Source of the DNA: Spongiibacter nanhainus
GTDB lineage: Bacteria > Pseudomonadota > Gammaproteobacteria > Pseudomonadales > Spongiibacteraceae
Assembly (NCBI RefSeq): GCF_016132545.1
Contig: NZ_CP066167.1
Span: forward strand, 1,391,001 to 1,455,000
Direction: 5' to 3'
Length of the DNA: 64,000 bases
A program made the position numbers and the translations under genes. Positions 51,824-62,229 of the stretch are shown piece by piece. Positions within the stretch are counted from its first letter, which is position 1. Each line of letters opens with the position of its first letter. The notes beneath the pieces are model-generated. The model had not been told where the DNA came from. It searched no databases and saw nothing but the letters and a program-made list of their open reading frames with translations.

Positions 51824-54073
51824 ATGCAATTTCGATTCCCTGTCGTCGTCATCGATGAAGATTTTCGTTCCGAGAATATTTCCGGTTCCGGTATCCGGGA
51901 CCTGGCCGAAGCCATCGGCAAACAAGGCATGGAGGTGGTGGGCTTCACCAGCTACGGGGACCTGACCGCCTTCGCCCAGCAGGCCAGTCGGGCCTCCTGT
52001 TTTATCCTCTCCATCGACGATGAGGAATTCAACGACGATGACGAGGCCGCCGGCGATGCGCTGACCTCGATCCGGGAGTTTCTGGAGGCGGTGCGCCATC
52101 GCAATACCGATATCCCGGTGTTTCTCTACGGCGAGACTCGCACCTCCCGCCATATCCCCAATGAGATTCTGCGGGAGCTGCACGGCTTCATCCATATGTT
52201 TGAAGACACGCCGGAGTTTGTGGCCCGCCATATTATCCGCGAGGCCAACAAATACCTGGAGTCCCTGGCGCCGCCCTTTTTCGAAGCCTTGATGCATTAT
52301 GCCAGCGACAGCTCCTATTCCTGGCACTGCCCGGGTCACTCCGGCGGTGTGGCATTTCTCAAGAGTCCGGTGGGGCAAATGTTTCATCAATTCTTTGGTG
52401 AAAACCTGCTGCGGGCCGATGTCTGCAATGCGGTGGAGGAGCTGGGCCAGCTGCTGGATCACACCGGGCCGGTGAGCGCCAGTGAGCACAACGCCGCGCG
52501 TATCTTTGGCTGCGACCACTTGTTTTTTGTCACCAACGGCACCTCCACCTCCAACAAGGTGGTATGGCACTCGGTGGTGGCGCCTGGGGACATCGTGGTG
52601 GTGGACCGCAACTGCCATAAGTCCATTCTTCACAGCATCATCATGACCGGAGCGATACCGGTGTTTTTAATGCCCACTCGCAACCACTACGGCATTATCG
52701 GGCCCATTCCCAAGAGCGAGTTCGACCCGGCGGCGATCAGAGAAAAGATCGAGCAGCATCCCTTTGCCAAACACGCCAAGGATAAAAAGCCCCGCATTCT
52801 CACCATCACCCAGAGTACCTACGACGGGGTGGTGTATAACGTGGAGGAGATCAAGCAAATCCTCGACAACAGCATCGACACCTTGCATTTTGACGAGGCC
52901 TGGCTACCTCACGCGGCTTTCCATTCCTTTTACAAGGACATGCACGCCATTCACAGCAAACGGCCCCGCTCGGAAGACACGCTGGTATTTGCCACCCAAT
53001 CTACCCACAAGCTCTTGGCGGGCTTGTCCCAGGCCTCGCAAATTCTGGTGCAGGACAGCAAAAAGCGGAAGCTGGATACCCACCGCTTTAATGAATCCTA
53101 TCTAATGCATTCCTCCACCAGCCCCCAGTACGCCATCATCGCCTCCTGTGATGTGGCGGCGGCGATGATGGAGCCCCCCGGCGGTACAGCCTTGGTTGAG
53201 GAATCCATTTTGGAAGCCATCGACTTCCGCCGGGCTATGCGCAAGGTGGATGCCGACTATGGCGACGACTGGTTCTTCCAGGTGTGGGGGCCGGAAAAGC
53301 TGGCGGAGGAAGGGATCGGCGACCGTGACGACTGGGTGATTCACTCTGATGACCGCTGGCACGGCTTTGGTGATATCGAGTCCGGGTTTAATATGCTGGA
53401 CCCTATCAAGGGCACCATTATCACTCCCGGGCTGGATGTGGATGGCAACTTTGACGAGGTGGGCATTCCCGCCGCCATTGTCAGTAAGTATCTGGCAGAG
53501 CACGGCATCATCATTGAGAAGACCGGGCTCTATTCCTTCTTCATTATGTTCACCATCGGCATTACCAAGGGTCGCTGGAACTCCATGGTGACCGAGTTGC
53601 AGCAGTTTAAGGATGACTACGACCACAACCTGCCGCTGTGGCGGGTGATGCCGGAATTTGCCCGCAAATATCCCCGCTATGAAAAAGTGGGCTTACGGGA
53701 TCTTTGCAACGACATCCACAGTGTCTATAAAGAATACGACCTGGCCCGGATTACCACCGAAATGTACCTCTCCAAGATTGAGCCGGCGATGATTCCAGCC
53801 GATGCCTGGGCCAAGATGTCTCACCGTCAGGTAGAGCGGGTGCCTATCGATGAGCTGGAAGGGCGTATAACCACTATGCTGGTGACACCCTATCCGCCGG
53901 GAATTCCGCTATTGATTCCCGGTGAGCGTTTTAATGGGACTATCGTTCGCTATCTGCAGTTTGTTCGGGATTTCAACGCCCGTTTCCCCGGCTTTGAGAC
54001 CGATTGTCACGGCCTGGTGAGGGAAAAAGCCGAAGGCGGCGATGCGTACTTTATCGATGTGGTCAGGGATTGA
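51824..54073 (+). CDS. Lysine/arginine/ornithine decarboxylase
   Basis: The preferred start is the ATG at 51824 (749 residues), since the open frame upstream lacks family character; no clear ribosome site precedes either. It has the N-terminal receiver-like wing domain (VVVIDEDFRSENISG), a PLP fold with the Schiff-base lysine in ATQSTHKLLAG near 400, and DEAWLPHAAFH near 357. The size matches Pseudomonas LdcA and enterobacterial AdiA (about 750). It removes CO2 from a basic amino acid to give cadaverine, agmatine or putrescine. Which of these is made cannot be read from sequence. Confidence 0.92.
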   Translation: MQFRFPVVVIDEDFRSENISGSGIRDLAEAIGKQGMEVVGFTSYGDLTAFAQQASRASCFILSIDDEEFNDDDEAAGDALTSIREFLEAVRHRNTDIPVFLYGETRTSRHIPNEILRELHGFIHMFEDTPEFVARHIIREANKYLESLAPPFFEALMHYASDSSYSWHCPGHSGGVAFLKSPVGQMFHQFFGENLLRADVCNAVEELGQLLDHTGPVSASEHNAARIFGCDHLFFVTNGTSTSNKVVWHSVVAPGDIVVVDRNCHKSILHSIIMTGAIPVFLMPTRNHYGIIGPIPKSEFDPAAIREKIEQHPFAKHAKDKKPRILTITQSTYDGVVYNVEEIKQILDNSIDTLHFDEAWLPHAAFHSFYKDMHAIHSKRPRSEDTLVFATQSTHKLLAGLSQASQILVQDSKKRKLDTHRFNESYLMHSSTSPQYAIIASCDVAAAMMEPPGGTALVEESILEAIDFRRAMRKVDADYGDDWFFQVWGPEKLAEEGIGDRDDWVIHSDDRWHGFGDIESGFNMLDPIKGTIITPGLDVDGNFDEVGIPAAIVSKYLAEHGIIIEKTGLYSFFIMFTIGITKGRWNSMVTELQQFKDDYDHNLPLWRVMPEFARKYPRYEKVGLRDLCNDIHSVYKEYDLARITTEMYLSKIEPAMIPADAWAKMSHRQVERVPIDELEGRITTMLVTPYPPGIPLLIPGERFNGTIVRYLQFVRDFNARFPGFETDCHGLVREKAEGGDAYFIDVVRD

Positions 54074-54119
54074 CCCAGCATTGAAAAACAGTAAATCACT
54101 GCCAGCTCTCCCAATCGTC

Positions 54120-55664
54120 TCAGTGGTGTCGTGCCCAATTGTTTTGATGGGGGGAGAGCCGACGAGCTGTATCGGATGATTGGTCTAGGGCTTGGCTTTG
54201 TGCCGTGCCGGTTTCTGCTTGAAAGACTTTCTCAAGCAACCTGGGGTCGTCAAAGTACTCGCGTCCAATATAGCTCGTGGTGTGATGGCCGTATTGCCGC
54301 AAGGCGCCGGGGGCGGGAACACCGCTAGACCACAGCCAAATGGGATCGTTAATACGGGTGCTGCGTATCTGGCCATTGCTGTCGAAAAGGCTGCGCGTAC
54401 CCCCACCGGGCAGTGGTAGAGCCAGTAAGTTTTCGTAGCGCACCAGAGCATACTGCTTGTTGTTCTGAGTCTCTACGACGTTTTTCTCCGCTACGCCCTG
54501 CAGCTTGTGGGAGCCGGTGCCGATGCGCAAGAGGGCGGAGTCAGGCGCAGGGGAATCGGAGGGGAAAAACGGTGCCTGCTGCCAATACGAGTCCACTGAT
54601 CTACGCTGCAGCGCTTGCACCGGATACCAGCGATGGTCGCGCCCCGATGTATGCATGCTGTCGTAGACCAAAGCCTTGCCGTTCCGGTCCAGCGTGACCC
54701 GCCAAACTATGCCGTCGATGGCGGCACCACTCTCGACCTGTTCGCCGCCGGCAAACCAGAGAAAGTAATTGAGCTGAACCAAGACTTCGCCGCCAAAGCG
54801 GGTGTAATCGATATGGTAGAACACAACGGGCTCGCCGGTGTCCACGGCAAGGCCGGACTGGGTCCAATGAGGCATGCCGAATTTGTCGGCGTTGTCGCCG
54901 GTTTCTATCCATAAATCCGGTGCGTGGACTTCCACCAGTGCCTTCCAGCCTGAGGTGGTCAGTCCCGGAACCCCCAGTTCGTCGGTAAATTGGGTATCCA
55001 GGGGCACGGGGATCAGGCCGGGATCATGTTGATTCTTTGGTTTCCACAGTGTCAGGGGCTGGTCAGAGGGAATCTCCGCGATAGTGCCTTGGTGGCGGGC
55101 TTTAATTTGAGTTTGTTGGTCGCTTAAGCGCGCTTTGATGAGGGGGACAAGCGCTGGATATAGCCCCAAGGCGCGCTGGGTTTCAGAATATCCGTCTCGC
55201 AGTGTAATGGCCGCTTTTACCCGCTCGAGCTTTTCCGGGCTGTTGATTTCAAGTGCCGCCAGAGTCTTGCCACAATTCAGCATACGGTCGCGGTAATTGG
55301 CCCTTTCCCTGAGGGAGAGGCCCAGGTTCATATACTCGAATTCCCGTGCCTCTTGATCGAGCTCCCGCATCCGGCGTACCCAGCCATTGATTTCGGCAAA
55401 GGAGTCGACCTCGTCGATAAACGAGGCTGTGAGGCGATCGGTGCGCAGATAGGGATAGCCAGGCACCCGGTGGTAGGCCGCATTGCCCACTCCGGCTTTG
55501 GCCACCATTGCATCGATCTTGGCGTAGTCGTCCCGGCAGTCCGCCATATTGCGAAACAGGCCGGTAAATTGATCTTTAGGCACTGGGGGAGGGGCCGTGT
55601 TCTGACAGGCGGCGGTAGCCAGCACTAGCAGCAGCAATCCTGAAGCAGCAATAGACCTTTGCAT
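54120..55664 (-). CDS. Unknown lipoprotein
   Basis: The start is taken at the ATG at 55664, behind AGGAG (514 residues). The signal peptide SGLLLLVLATAAC gives a lipidation Cys at 20; the -3 residue is Thr rather than Leu, slightly off consensus. The N-terminal third is helical (REFEYMNLGLSLRERANYRDRM). The C-terminal two thirds are beta-rich with WFAGGEQVESG and HTSGRDHRWYPVQAL segments. No family was recognised. It is probably anchored in the outer membrane, and is divergent from the second molybdopterin oxidoreductase. Confidence 0.7.
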   Translation of the reverse strand: MQRSIAASGLLLLVLATAACQNTAPPPVPKDQFTGLFRNMADCRDDYAKIDAMVAKAGVGNAAYHRVPGYPYLRTDRLTASFIDEVDSFAEINGWVRRMRELDQEAREFEYMNLGLSLRERANYRDRMLNCGKTLAALEINSPEKLERVKAAITLRDGYSETQRALGLYPALVPLIKARLSDQQTQIKARHQGTIAEIPSDQPLTLWKPKNQHDPGLIPVPLDTQFTDELGVPGLTTSGWKALVEVHAPDLWIETGDNADKFGMPHWTQSGLAVDTGEPVVFYHIDYTRFGGEVLVQLNYFLWFAGGEQVESGAAIDGIVWRVTLDRNGKALVYDSMHTSGRDHRWYPVQALQRRSVDSYWQQAPFFPSDSPAPDSALLRIGTGSHKLQGVAEKNVVETQNNKQYALVRYENLLALPLPGGGTRSLFDSNGQIRSTRINDPIWLWSSGVPAPGALRQYGHHTTSYIGREYFDDPRLLEKVFQAETGTAQSQALDQSSDTARRLSPHQNNWARHH

Positions 55665-56080
55665 CGCGCATATCTCCTGGGCTCGAGACTCACGAAAGGG
55701 CATAAGTAGTGTCCCTTGGTCCGCGCCCGGAAAGTAGGTGGGTCGCGAGTCGGAGCTTCAGTGTGTTATTAAAATCTTTGTTTGCCAAGAGTGGGCCCAC
55801 CAGGAGTCGGCCACTGGTTCATTACGGTTTTTTAGCGCTTGTGGATTTGACCGGTGTCGCGGCGCGCGCAACGGCGATATATGCGGAGGTTCCTCAAGGA
55901 CCGGCATATGAGCAACTTTGGTTGCGCCGTCAGATAAGGGCGACTCTTAAAGTGCCAAGTGGGAGTGGGATATAGTGGTCAAACTACTCCCCAGGGCCGG
56001 GGCGACAAACTTGGAATCTCAGCGCACATTGGGATTGTGGCGCATTCTGATGACAATAATAAAGGTAGCCTGTAGCCGCG
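55665..56080. other. 416-bp divergent intergenic region
   Basis: This region separates the lipoprotein start (minus) from the molybdopterin oxidoreductase start (plus). One short open frame (55709-55975) is present but has no recognisable character. No repeat, operator-like copy or terminator was seen. Confidence 0.4.
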
Positions 56081-58210
56081 ATGAGAGAACAAAAATCCTA
56101 CTGCCGTTTGTGTTTTGGCTTCTGTGGAGTCAACGTCACCATCGACGACAATGAGCGGGTTGTCTCGGTTGTGGGGGATCACGATAACCCCGCCACCCAG
56201 GGTTACGCCTGTGTCAAAGGCCTGGAATTACCCAGCGCACTGTACGGTGACAGGCGACTCTGGCGTCCCCTTAAAAAAGTGGACGACAGGCATGAGGAGA
56301 TTGACCTGGAGCAGGCGCTGGATGAAATCGCCCAGTGTATGCAAGGCATTATCGACCAAGACAGTGCTCAATCCTTGGCCTTTTATCGCGGCACCGGTAC
56401 CTTCGGCTCAAACGTGGCGGCATTGGCCTTCCCGGCCCTGGCCGACGCAGTGGGCGGGCAGCGCTTTTCCACCATGACCATCGACCAGTCTGCAAAGTGG
56501 GTCACCGCCGATCGTCTGGGAACCTGGCACGCCGGCAAGCAAGCCTTTGAAGATGCCGATGTGTGGTTGTTTGCTGGGGCCAATCCCCTGGTGTCGGTGT
56601 TTTCCTGGCATACGCCGGTACAAAACCCAATGAAACGCCTGAAAGAGGCAAAGGCGCAGGGGCTCAAGCTGATTGTGATCGACCCCCGCGAGTGCGAAAT
56701 GGCGAAGTTTGCCGATATCCATTTGCAGATTTACCCCGGTGAAGATGCTGCTGTGGCGGCGGGCCTTATTCACTTGGTACTCAACCATAATTGGCACGAC
56801 GCCGAGTTTTGCGCCCAGCACGTTGAGGGCCTGGAGCAACTGCGAGAGCAGGTAGCGCCGTTTACGCCAGAGCTGGTCGCTGCCCGGGCGGGGATTGGCC
56901 GAGAGGACCTAATCGCTGCCGCTGAGTTGTTTGCCAGTCAATCCAAGCGCGGCAGTGTGAGCACCGGCACCGGTGTGGATATGGCGCCCTTTCCCAATCT
57001 GGCCGAGCACCTCTATGAAGTTTTGGGCGTGATTTGCGGTCGCTATCTTCGCGAGGGTGAGGTGTTGCCCAACCCCGGCGTCTTATTCAGTGGGCGACCG
57101 CCTCGGGCCGAGGTCCGCGCACCAAAACGCAGTTTTGAAAAAGCGCCTCGCTCCAGAGTTAGGGGCGCGGTAAGGCTCAATGGAGAATCGGCGACCCCCA
57201 CATTAGCTGAGGAAATCCTCGAACCGGGACCGGGGCGCGTACGGGGGATGATTGTCTCCGGTGCCAATCCCATGGGAGCGATACCCGATAGTGATCAGGT
57301 GTTCAAAGCCCTTAACGCCCTCGACTTGCTGGTAGTGATCGACCCCTTTGAAACTGAAACTACTCGCCTTGCCGACTACGTGTTGCCACCGAAGTTTATG
57401 TACGAGCATGCGGATATTACCTTTGGTCTGGAAATGAGCAATCTGTCGGTGCCTTATGCCCAGTACACGCCGACGCTGGTTGATCCACCCGCGCAGTCGC
57501 AACTCTGCGATGAGGGTTACGTGATGTGGGCCCTGGCCAAGCGCTTGGGGCGCGGGCTAAATATCATGGGGCAAAGCATGGCTATGGACGCACCGCCCAG
57601 CGACGATGACTTTTTATCACTGATAGCCAGCCGCAGCGGTGTATCTTTTGACGAGATCAAACAGACCGCCCAAGGCGGTAAAGTATTCGACTTACCTCCC
57701 AAGCATGTTGCACCAGCTGGAGAAAAAGCTGGGCGCTTTGCGGTGATGCCTGAGGATGTTGCGGACGATATGCAGCGCTACCGCAGCGCTGAGCCCATTG
57801 CGACCACTCTGGGTGTTAACAGTGAGTTTGGCTTCCGCTTGATTCCCCGACGCATTCGGGAGGTCAGCAATACCAGTTGTCGGGACTTCCCCTCTGCCCA
57901 AAAACGGGCGGCCTACAATCCGCTGTGTATCCACCCGGAGGACCTTAGCGAGCTGGGATTAGTAGACCGGCAGAGCGTCACGGTTAGCTCGGATAATGGC
58001 TGTATTAACGCTATCGTCAAGGCGGACTCGACCCTTAAACGTGGCGTGGTGAGCATGACCCACGGCTACGGCGGGATGCCCGGCCAAGCCTCTGACTACC
58101 TAAAGCACGGCTCTTCAGTCTCCCCCTTGATCAGCCTCAGCCGGGATTGCGAACCACTTCAGGCTATGCCGAGAATGTCGGCCATTCCAGTGCGGATAGA
58201 TCCCACGTAA
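56081..58210 (+). CDS. Molybdopterin oxidoreductase, [4Fe-4S]/bis-MGD type (paralogue 2)
   Basis: A 709-residue paralogue of the protein at 25853. Cys8, Cys11, Cys15 and Cys44 bind the [4Fe-4S] cluster. The segment STMTIDQSAKWVT near 130 is the same as in paralogue 1, with Val141 where a Cys, Ser or Sec usually binds Mo/W. The C-terminal domain ends in the same way (GVVSMTHGYGGMP versus DVVSMTHMFGELL). No Tat signal and no partner subunit are seen. It stands alone here, unlike paralogue 1, which ends an operon. Function unknown. Confidence 0.87.
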   Translation: MREQKSYCRLCFGFCGVNVTIDDNERVVSVVGDHDNPATQGYACVKGLELPSALYGDRRLWRPLKKVDDRHEEIDLEQALDEIAQCMQGIIDQDSAQSLAFYRGTGTFGSNVAALAFPALADAVGGQRFSTMTIDQSAKWVTADRLGTWHAGKQAFEDADVWLFAGANPLVSVFSWHTPVQNPMKRLKEAKAQGLKLIVIDPRECEMAKFADIHLQIYPGEDAAVAAGLIHLVLNHNWHDAEFCAQHVEGLEQLREQVAPFTPELVAARAGIGREDLIAAAELFASQSKRGSVSTGTGVDMAPFPNLAEHLYEVLGVICGRYLREGEVLPNPGVLFSGRPPRAEVRAPKRSFEKAPRSRVRGAVRLNGESATPTLAEEILEPGPGRVRGMIVSGANPMGAIPDSDQVFKALNALDLLVVIDPFETETTRLADYVLPPKFMYEHADITFGLEMSNLSVPYAQYTPTLVDPPAQSQLCDEGYVMWALAKRLGRGLNIMGQSMAMDAPPSDDDFLSLIASRSGVSFDEIKQTAQGGKVFDLPPKHVAPAGEKAGRFAVMPEDVADDMQRYRSAEPIATTLGVNSEFGFRLIPRRIREVSNTSCRDFPSAQKRAAYNPLCIHPEDLSELGLVDRQSVTVSSDNGCINAIVKADSTLKRGVVSMTHGYGGMPGQASDYLKHGSSVSPLISLSRDCEPLQAMPRMSAIPVRIDPT

Positions 58211-58232
58211 TCCGTCCCGAACAGAGCGCTGT

Positions 58233-58628
58233 TCAGGTCTCGCTGATTGCCCCGCAGGCCTTACAACGAATTCCATCCTTGGTGGGAAACAACGGAAAGT
58301 CGATACCGAGAAAAACCAGAAAGGCCCAGCGTTTACCGATTCGATAGTACTCTGTCTCGGCACTGCCGCACTGAGGGCAAACCGGGAAGTCCCCGCCCTG
58401 TTGCTGCAAGAGGGCCGCCTCATCGTCCTCACTTAAAACCTCCAGAGCTCGCTCGACAAATGTTTGCGGAACCTGAAGCTTGACGCCGCCCATCGCGTTG
58501 GAGAAAAGCCACTGCATATTAATGGTGTGCTCGTCCGCCACAAAGGCGGGTATACCCTCGGCGTCCAGCTTGGCCTTGGCAATGTGAGCTTCGTAGGGGA
58601 AGCTGTAGGTAGAGACGGTAACGAGCAT
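58233..58628 (-). CDS. DUF2007-type protein with C-terminal zinc ribbon
   Basis: A 131-residue protein. Residues 1-75 match the small DUF2007 signal-transducing-protein fold (YSFPYEAHIAKAKLDAEGIPAFV...). The C-terminal part has two Cys pairs, CPQCG near 89 and CKAC near 124, that could bind zinc, separated by a short hydrophobic stretch (WAFLVFLGIDFPLF). Its role is unknown. It is convergent with the molybdopterin oxidoreductase (22 bases between stops). Confidence 0.75.
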   Translation of the reverse strand: MLVTVSTYSFPYEAHIAKAKLDAEGIPAFVADEHTINMQWLFSNAMGGVKLQVPQTFVERALEVLSEDDEAALLQQQGGDFPVCPQCGSAETEYYRIGKRWAFLVFLGIDFPLFPTKDGIRCKACGAISET

Positions 58629-58712
58629 GATAAGTGTTGCCCTATAGTGAGGGAATACAACAAACTTTAGTGAGTAGCGTTACACAATGTGTGGTAAGCA
58701 AGGTTTATAAAA

Positions 58713-59519
58713 CTAGTTCGCTTCGCCATGTGAGCCCACTGTGCAGGTATTCCCCCAGAACATAAAGCCACCTCCGCAAGACCATCTGGGATTACGCTGT
58801 ATCCAGATGATCTGATTGCCAATGAATCCAAATGCCAGGGCAGGCTCGCCCAAAATACCAGAGGCCAAATAAGCCGATCCAGCATTGCCATTTTTAGACA
58901 CATTGTTTGGCGCGAGACTTTTTAAGTAGCCTTCCAGATCATCGTTTGGGCCCAGTGCGAGCCGGAATGCGCCACGCTTTTTTTGAGCAGACATGCTGTC
59001 GTAAATCATCATGGGCGATGAAATCAACGTCGCGGGGATGAGGAGCGGTGATAGTAAGGCTGCAAATATTGATGTGCCTACAGCCTCTTGTTGAAACTGA
59101 CCAGATAGCTCGTCGTTTGTCCCGTTTAGTTTTTGCAGTAAATCAGGGTCTGTGGCTTCGATCGTTTTTGCATTGAAGCGCGCAAAACAGGCAGATACAT
59201 CGAGATTGTCGCGGTGGGGAAAAAGTGTGCACTCCCGTAATCTTGGCCAGTAATGCTGCCCTTTACCAATCTCTGAGGCCGCTACGACTTGGCCATTTTC
59301 GCTAAGCAACTCAAAGTAGCGGTATTTTCCTGTAACCTCAAAAGTAAAGTAGCTAAAGATTCCACCCTCATGTAAATAATCAAGCCGATAGGTGGAAAAA
59401 TTTTCCAGAGCCTCGGTTTGCTGGCTAGCGAGAGCGTTGTCGACTTGCTCTATTTCTACAGTGGAGGATGAGCAGGCAACCAATACGGCTGCAAAAAAGG
59501 TCGCGCTGACAAACCTCAT
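58713..59519 (-). CDS. Unknown lipoprotein
   Basis: The start is taken at the ATG at 59519 behind GAGG (268 residues); an in-frame GTG two codons earlier is less likely. The signal peptide TFFAAVLVAC has a canonical lipobox with Cys16. There is one hydrophobic stretch in the middle (FAALLSPLLIPATLISSPMMIYD) that may insert in a membrane. No family was recognised. The base composition is visibly more AT-rich than the neighbours, a possible sign of separate origin. Confidence 0.65.
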   Translation of the reverse strand: MRFVSATFFAAVLVACSSSTVEIEQVDNALASQQTEALENFSTYRLDYLHEGGIFSYFTFEVTGKYRYFELLSENGQVVAASEIGKGQHYWPRLRECTLFPHRDNLDVSACFARFNAKTIEATDPDLLQKLNGTNDELSGQFQQEAVGTSIFAALLSPLLIPATLISSPMMIYDSMSAQKKRGAFRLALGPNDDLEGYLKSLAPNNVSKNGNAGSAYLASGILGEPALAFGFIGNQIIWIQRNPRWSCGGGFMFWGNTCTVGSHGEAN

Positions 59520-59624
59520 GACCACCTCAATATGCCGATGCTTGGTGTAAAAGTGTATGGCGCCGTCAGCCGTAAATCTACTCGTACATTTTTTATGTGC
59601 TGCTGTGTTTTTATTCTATGGCTT

Positions 59625-60959
59625 CTACGGCAGCTCCTTCGGCGTAATCATCCAGGTACACACTGCGGCGGCCAGCGCTGGCACCGCAAAGATCACAAAC
59701 AATACTGGCATTGACAGACCCAAACCCATCAGGACGCCAGCCAGTAATGGGCTGATCACCGCGCCGGCGCGGCCGAGGCCCGCTGCCCAGCCCAAACCGG
59801 TGCTGCGTACCTGCGCAGGGTAAATGGCCAGGGCGATGTTGTAGAGATTGGAGAAGGCGCCCATCAGGGTAATGCCAATCAAAAACAGCATGATCCAGAT
59901 GGCGGCATAGGGGATGGCGTTAATGCTGTTGGTCATGCCGCCCACCGCAAAGATGCACAGGGTGCCCAGCACAAAACCGGCAGCGATAATTTTGTTTAGT
60001 GCATAGCGCTTGGCCAGATAGCCCATCATCATGGTGCCGATAATGGAGCCAAAGGGGATGGCGGCGGTGCCTTGAATCGCTTGCTGTTGGGGTAGGCCGG
60101 CGTTGGTCAGTACCTGCGGCATCCAACTGCTAATAAAATACACCACCACAAAGCCGGTAAAGAAAGCGGCCCAGGCCAGCAGGGTAGTATTGCGACGGCT
60201 GGGCGTCAGCAGTGATGTCACAGCGGCCTTCTCGGCGCTTTCGCCTTCGCTCACCGGGGGCAGGCTGGCGACTTGGGGTTGGCCGATGAACTTGAGGGTT
60301 TTGTTGACCTTGTCCAGAGCGATTTCGGGGTGGCGTTTTATGGTAAAGGCGATGGATTCCGGTATCACCAGCTGGCTGGCAATGCCCACCACGATGGTCA
60401 GCAGGCCAGCGTAGAGAAAGATCGGTTTCCAGCCCAATGTCTCGATTAGGGCGCCGGTAAGCATGCCGCCAATCACCGCGCCAGCAGATGCGCCGGCCAC
60501 CATGATGGAGATAATCAACACCCGGTGCCTGGCGGGGCTAAACTCCCCCATCAGCGGTGTCAGTGAGGCTACCAACAGCCCCAGTGCCAAACCGGCGACG
60601 GCGCGAAGAATAATCAGGTCGGTGGCAGTGTGACTCACCATAATGGCGCTAGTGGTAATGCCCGCCACAATTAGTGAGCCGCTCACGGCCATACGCCGCC
60701 CATAGCGGTCGGCGATCCAGGATAAAAACATCGCGCCCAGGGTCATGCCGAATACCCCGGCGCTGAGCACCAGGCCCATTTTCTCGGCGGGAATCCCCCA
60801 GTCTGCGCTGATGGCGGGGGAGGCGTAGGCAATGACGACAATATCGAAGCCCTCGATCATGCTGGCCAGCATACCCAGAGTAAGGATCAGCCATTGCATA
60901 GGGGTGAGCTTGGAGTCGTGCAGCACTTCCTGCATGGGCGCGGCGCCGGTATCGGCCAT
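59625..60959 (-). CDS. MFS transporter, aromatic-acid:H+ symporter (AAHS)-like
   Basis: A 444-residue protein with twelve likely membrane segments. The loop 2-3 motif SWIADRYGRRMAVSG near 80 is the MFS signature. The N-terminal GMLASMIEGFDIVVIAYASPAI, with its buried Asp, is typical of PcaK/BenK-type aromatic acid symporters. It probably imports an aromatic or cyclic carboxylate. An operator-like palindrome lies 44 bases upstream of its start, tying it to the shared regulon. Confidence 0.87.
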   Translation of the reverse strand: MADTGAAPMQEVLHDSKLTPMQWLILTLGMLASMIEGFDIVVIAYASPAISADWGIPAEKMGLVLSAGVFGMTLGAMFLSWIADRYGRRMAVSGSLIVAGITTSAIMVSHTATDLIILRAVAGLALGLLVASLTPLMGEFSPARHRVLIISIMVAGASAGAVIGGMLTGALIETLGWKPIFLYAGLLTIVVGIASQLVIPESIAFTIKRHPEIALDKVNKTLKFIGQPQVASLPPVSEGESAEKAAVTSLLTPSRRNTTLLAWAAFFTGFVVVYFISSWMPQVLTNAGLPQQQAIQGTAAIPFGSIIGTMMMGYLAKRYALNKIIAAGFVLGTLCIFAVGGMTNSINAIPYAAIWIMLFLIGITLMGAFSNLYNIALAIYPAQVRSTGLGWAAGLGRAGAVISPLLAGVLMGLGLSMPVLFVIFAVPALAAAVCTWMITPKELP

Positions 60960-61002
60960 AGAGAGTCTCGCTTATTATCGGACGAATTGTTTTTAAAATA
61001 AT

Positions 61003-61013
61003 CAACGTTGTTG
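61003..61013. promoter_or_regulatory. Operator-like palindrome, site 7
   Basis: CAACG-T-TGTTG within ATCAAC-GTT-GTTGAT (61001-61015), whose outer arms are perfectly symmetric. It is 44 bases upstream of the MFS transporter start. Confidence 0.55.
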
Positions 61014-61125
61014 ATTGAGTATCATAGCGAGTTGGTGGGATTGGGGCCAGTGGCAGCAGTGACTTTTCGATTATCTGGTTTGTGATTATCTGGCTTGGAC
61101 GATGGGTGGAGCAGGCGTGGGCACT

Positions 61126-61146
61126 GCCCGGCGAAAGCCGCCGGGC
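61126..61146. terminator. GC-rich hairpin downstream of nitronate monooxygenase gene
   Basis: GCCCGGCG (61126-61133) pairs perfectly with CGCCGGGC (61139-61146) around a five-base loop, 28 bases past the stop of the minus-strand gene. No T-run follows, so it may be a REP-like element rather than a true terminator. Confidence 0.4.
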
Positions 61147-61173
61147 TACAGCAGGAATGAGTGTGACTAGGCT

Positions 61174-62163
<990 letters not shown>

Positions 62164-62177
62164 TTACTCGATATAAT

Positions 62178-62188
62178 CAACAGTAGTG
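62178..62188. promoter_or_regulatory. Operator-like palindrome, site 8
   Basis: CAACA-G-TAGTG, one mismatch from the perfect repeat and preceded by AT, 27 bases upstream of the nitronate monooxygenase start. Confidence 0.5.
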
Positions 62189-62229
62189 TCTATTAGTGGT
62201 CGCGGCTTTGCAATCCTTGGAGGGGCGTT

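Noticed and set aside
51803-52633. 276-residue open frame antisense to the decarboxylase
   Set aside because: It is a shadow of the PLP enzyme gene, rich in His/Gly/Arg, with no ribosome site.
55709-55975. 88-residue open frame between the lipoprotein and the second Mo enzyme
   Set aside because: No ribosome site, no motif and unusual composition; the region is better read as promoter DNA.
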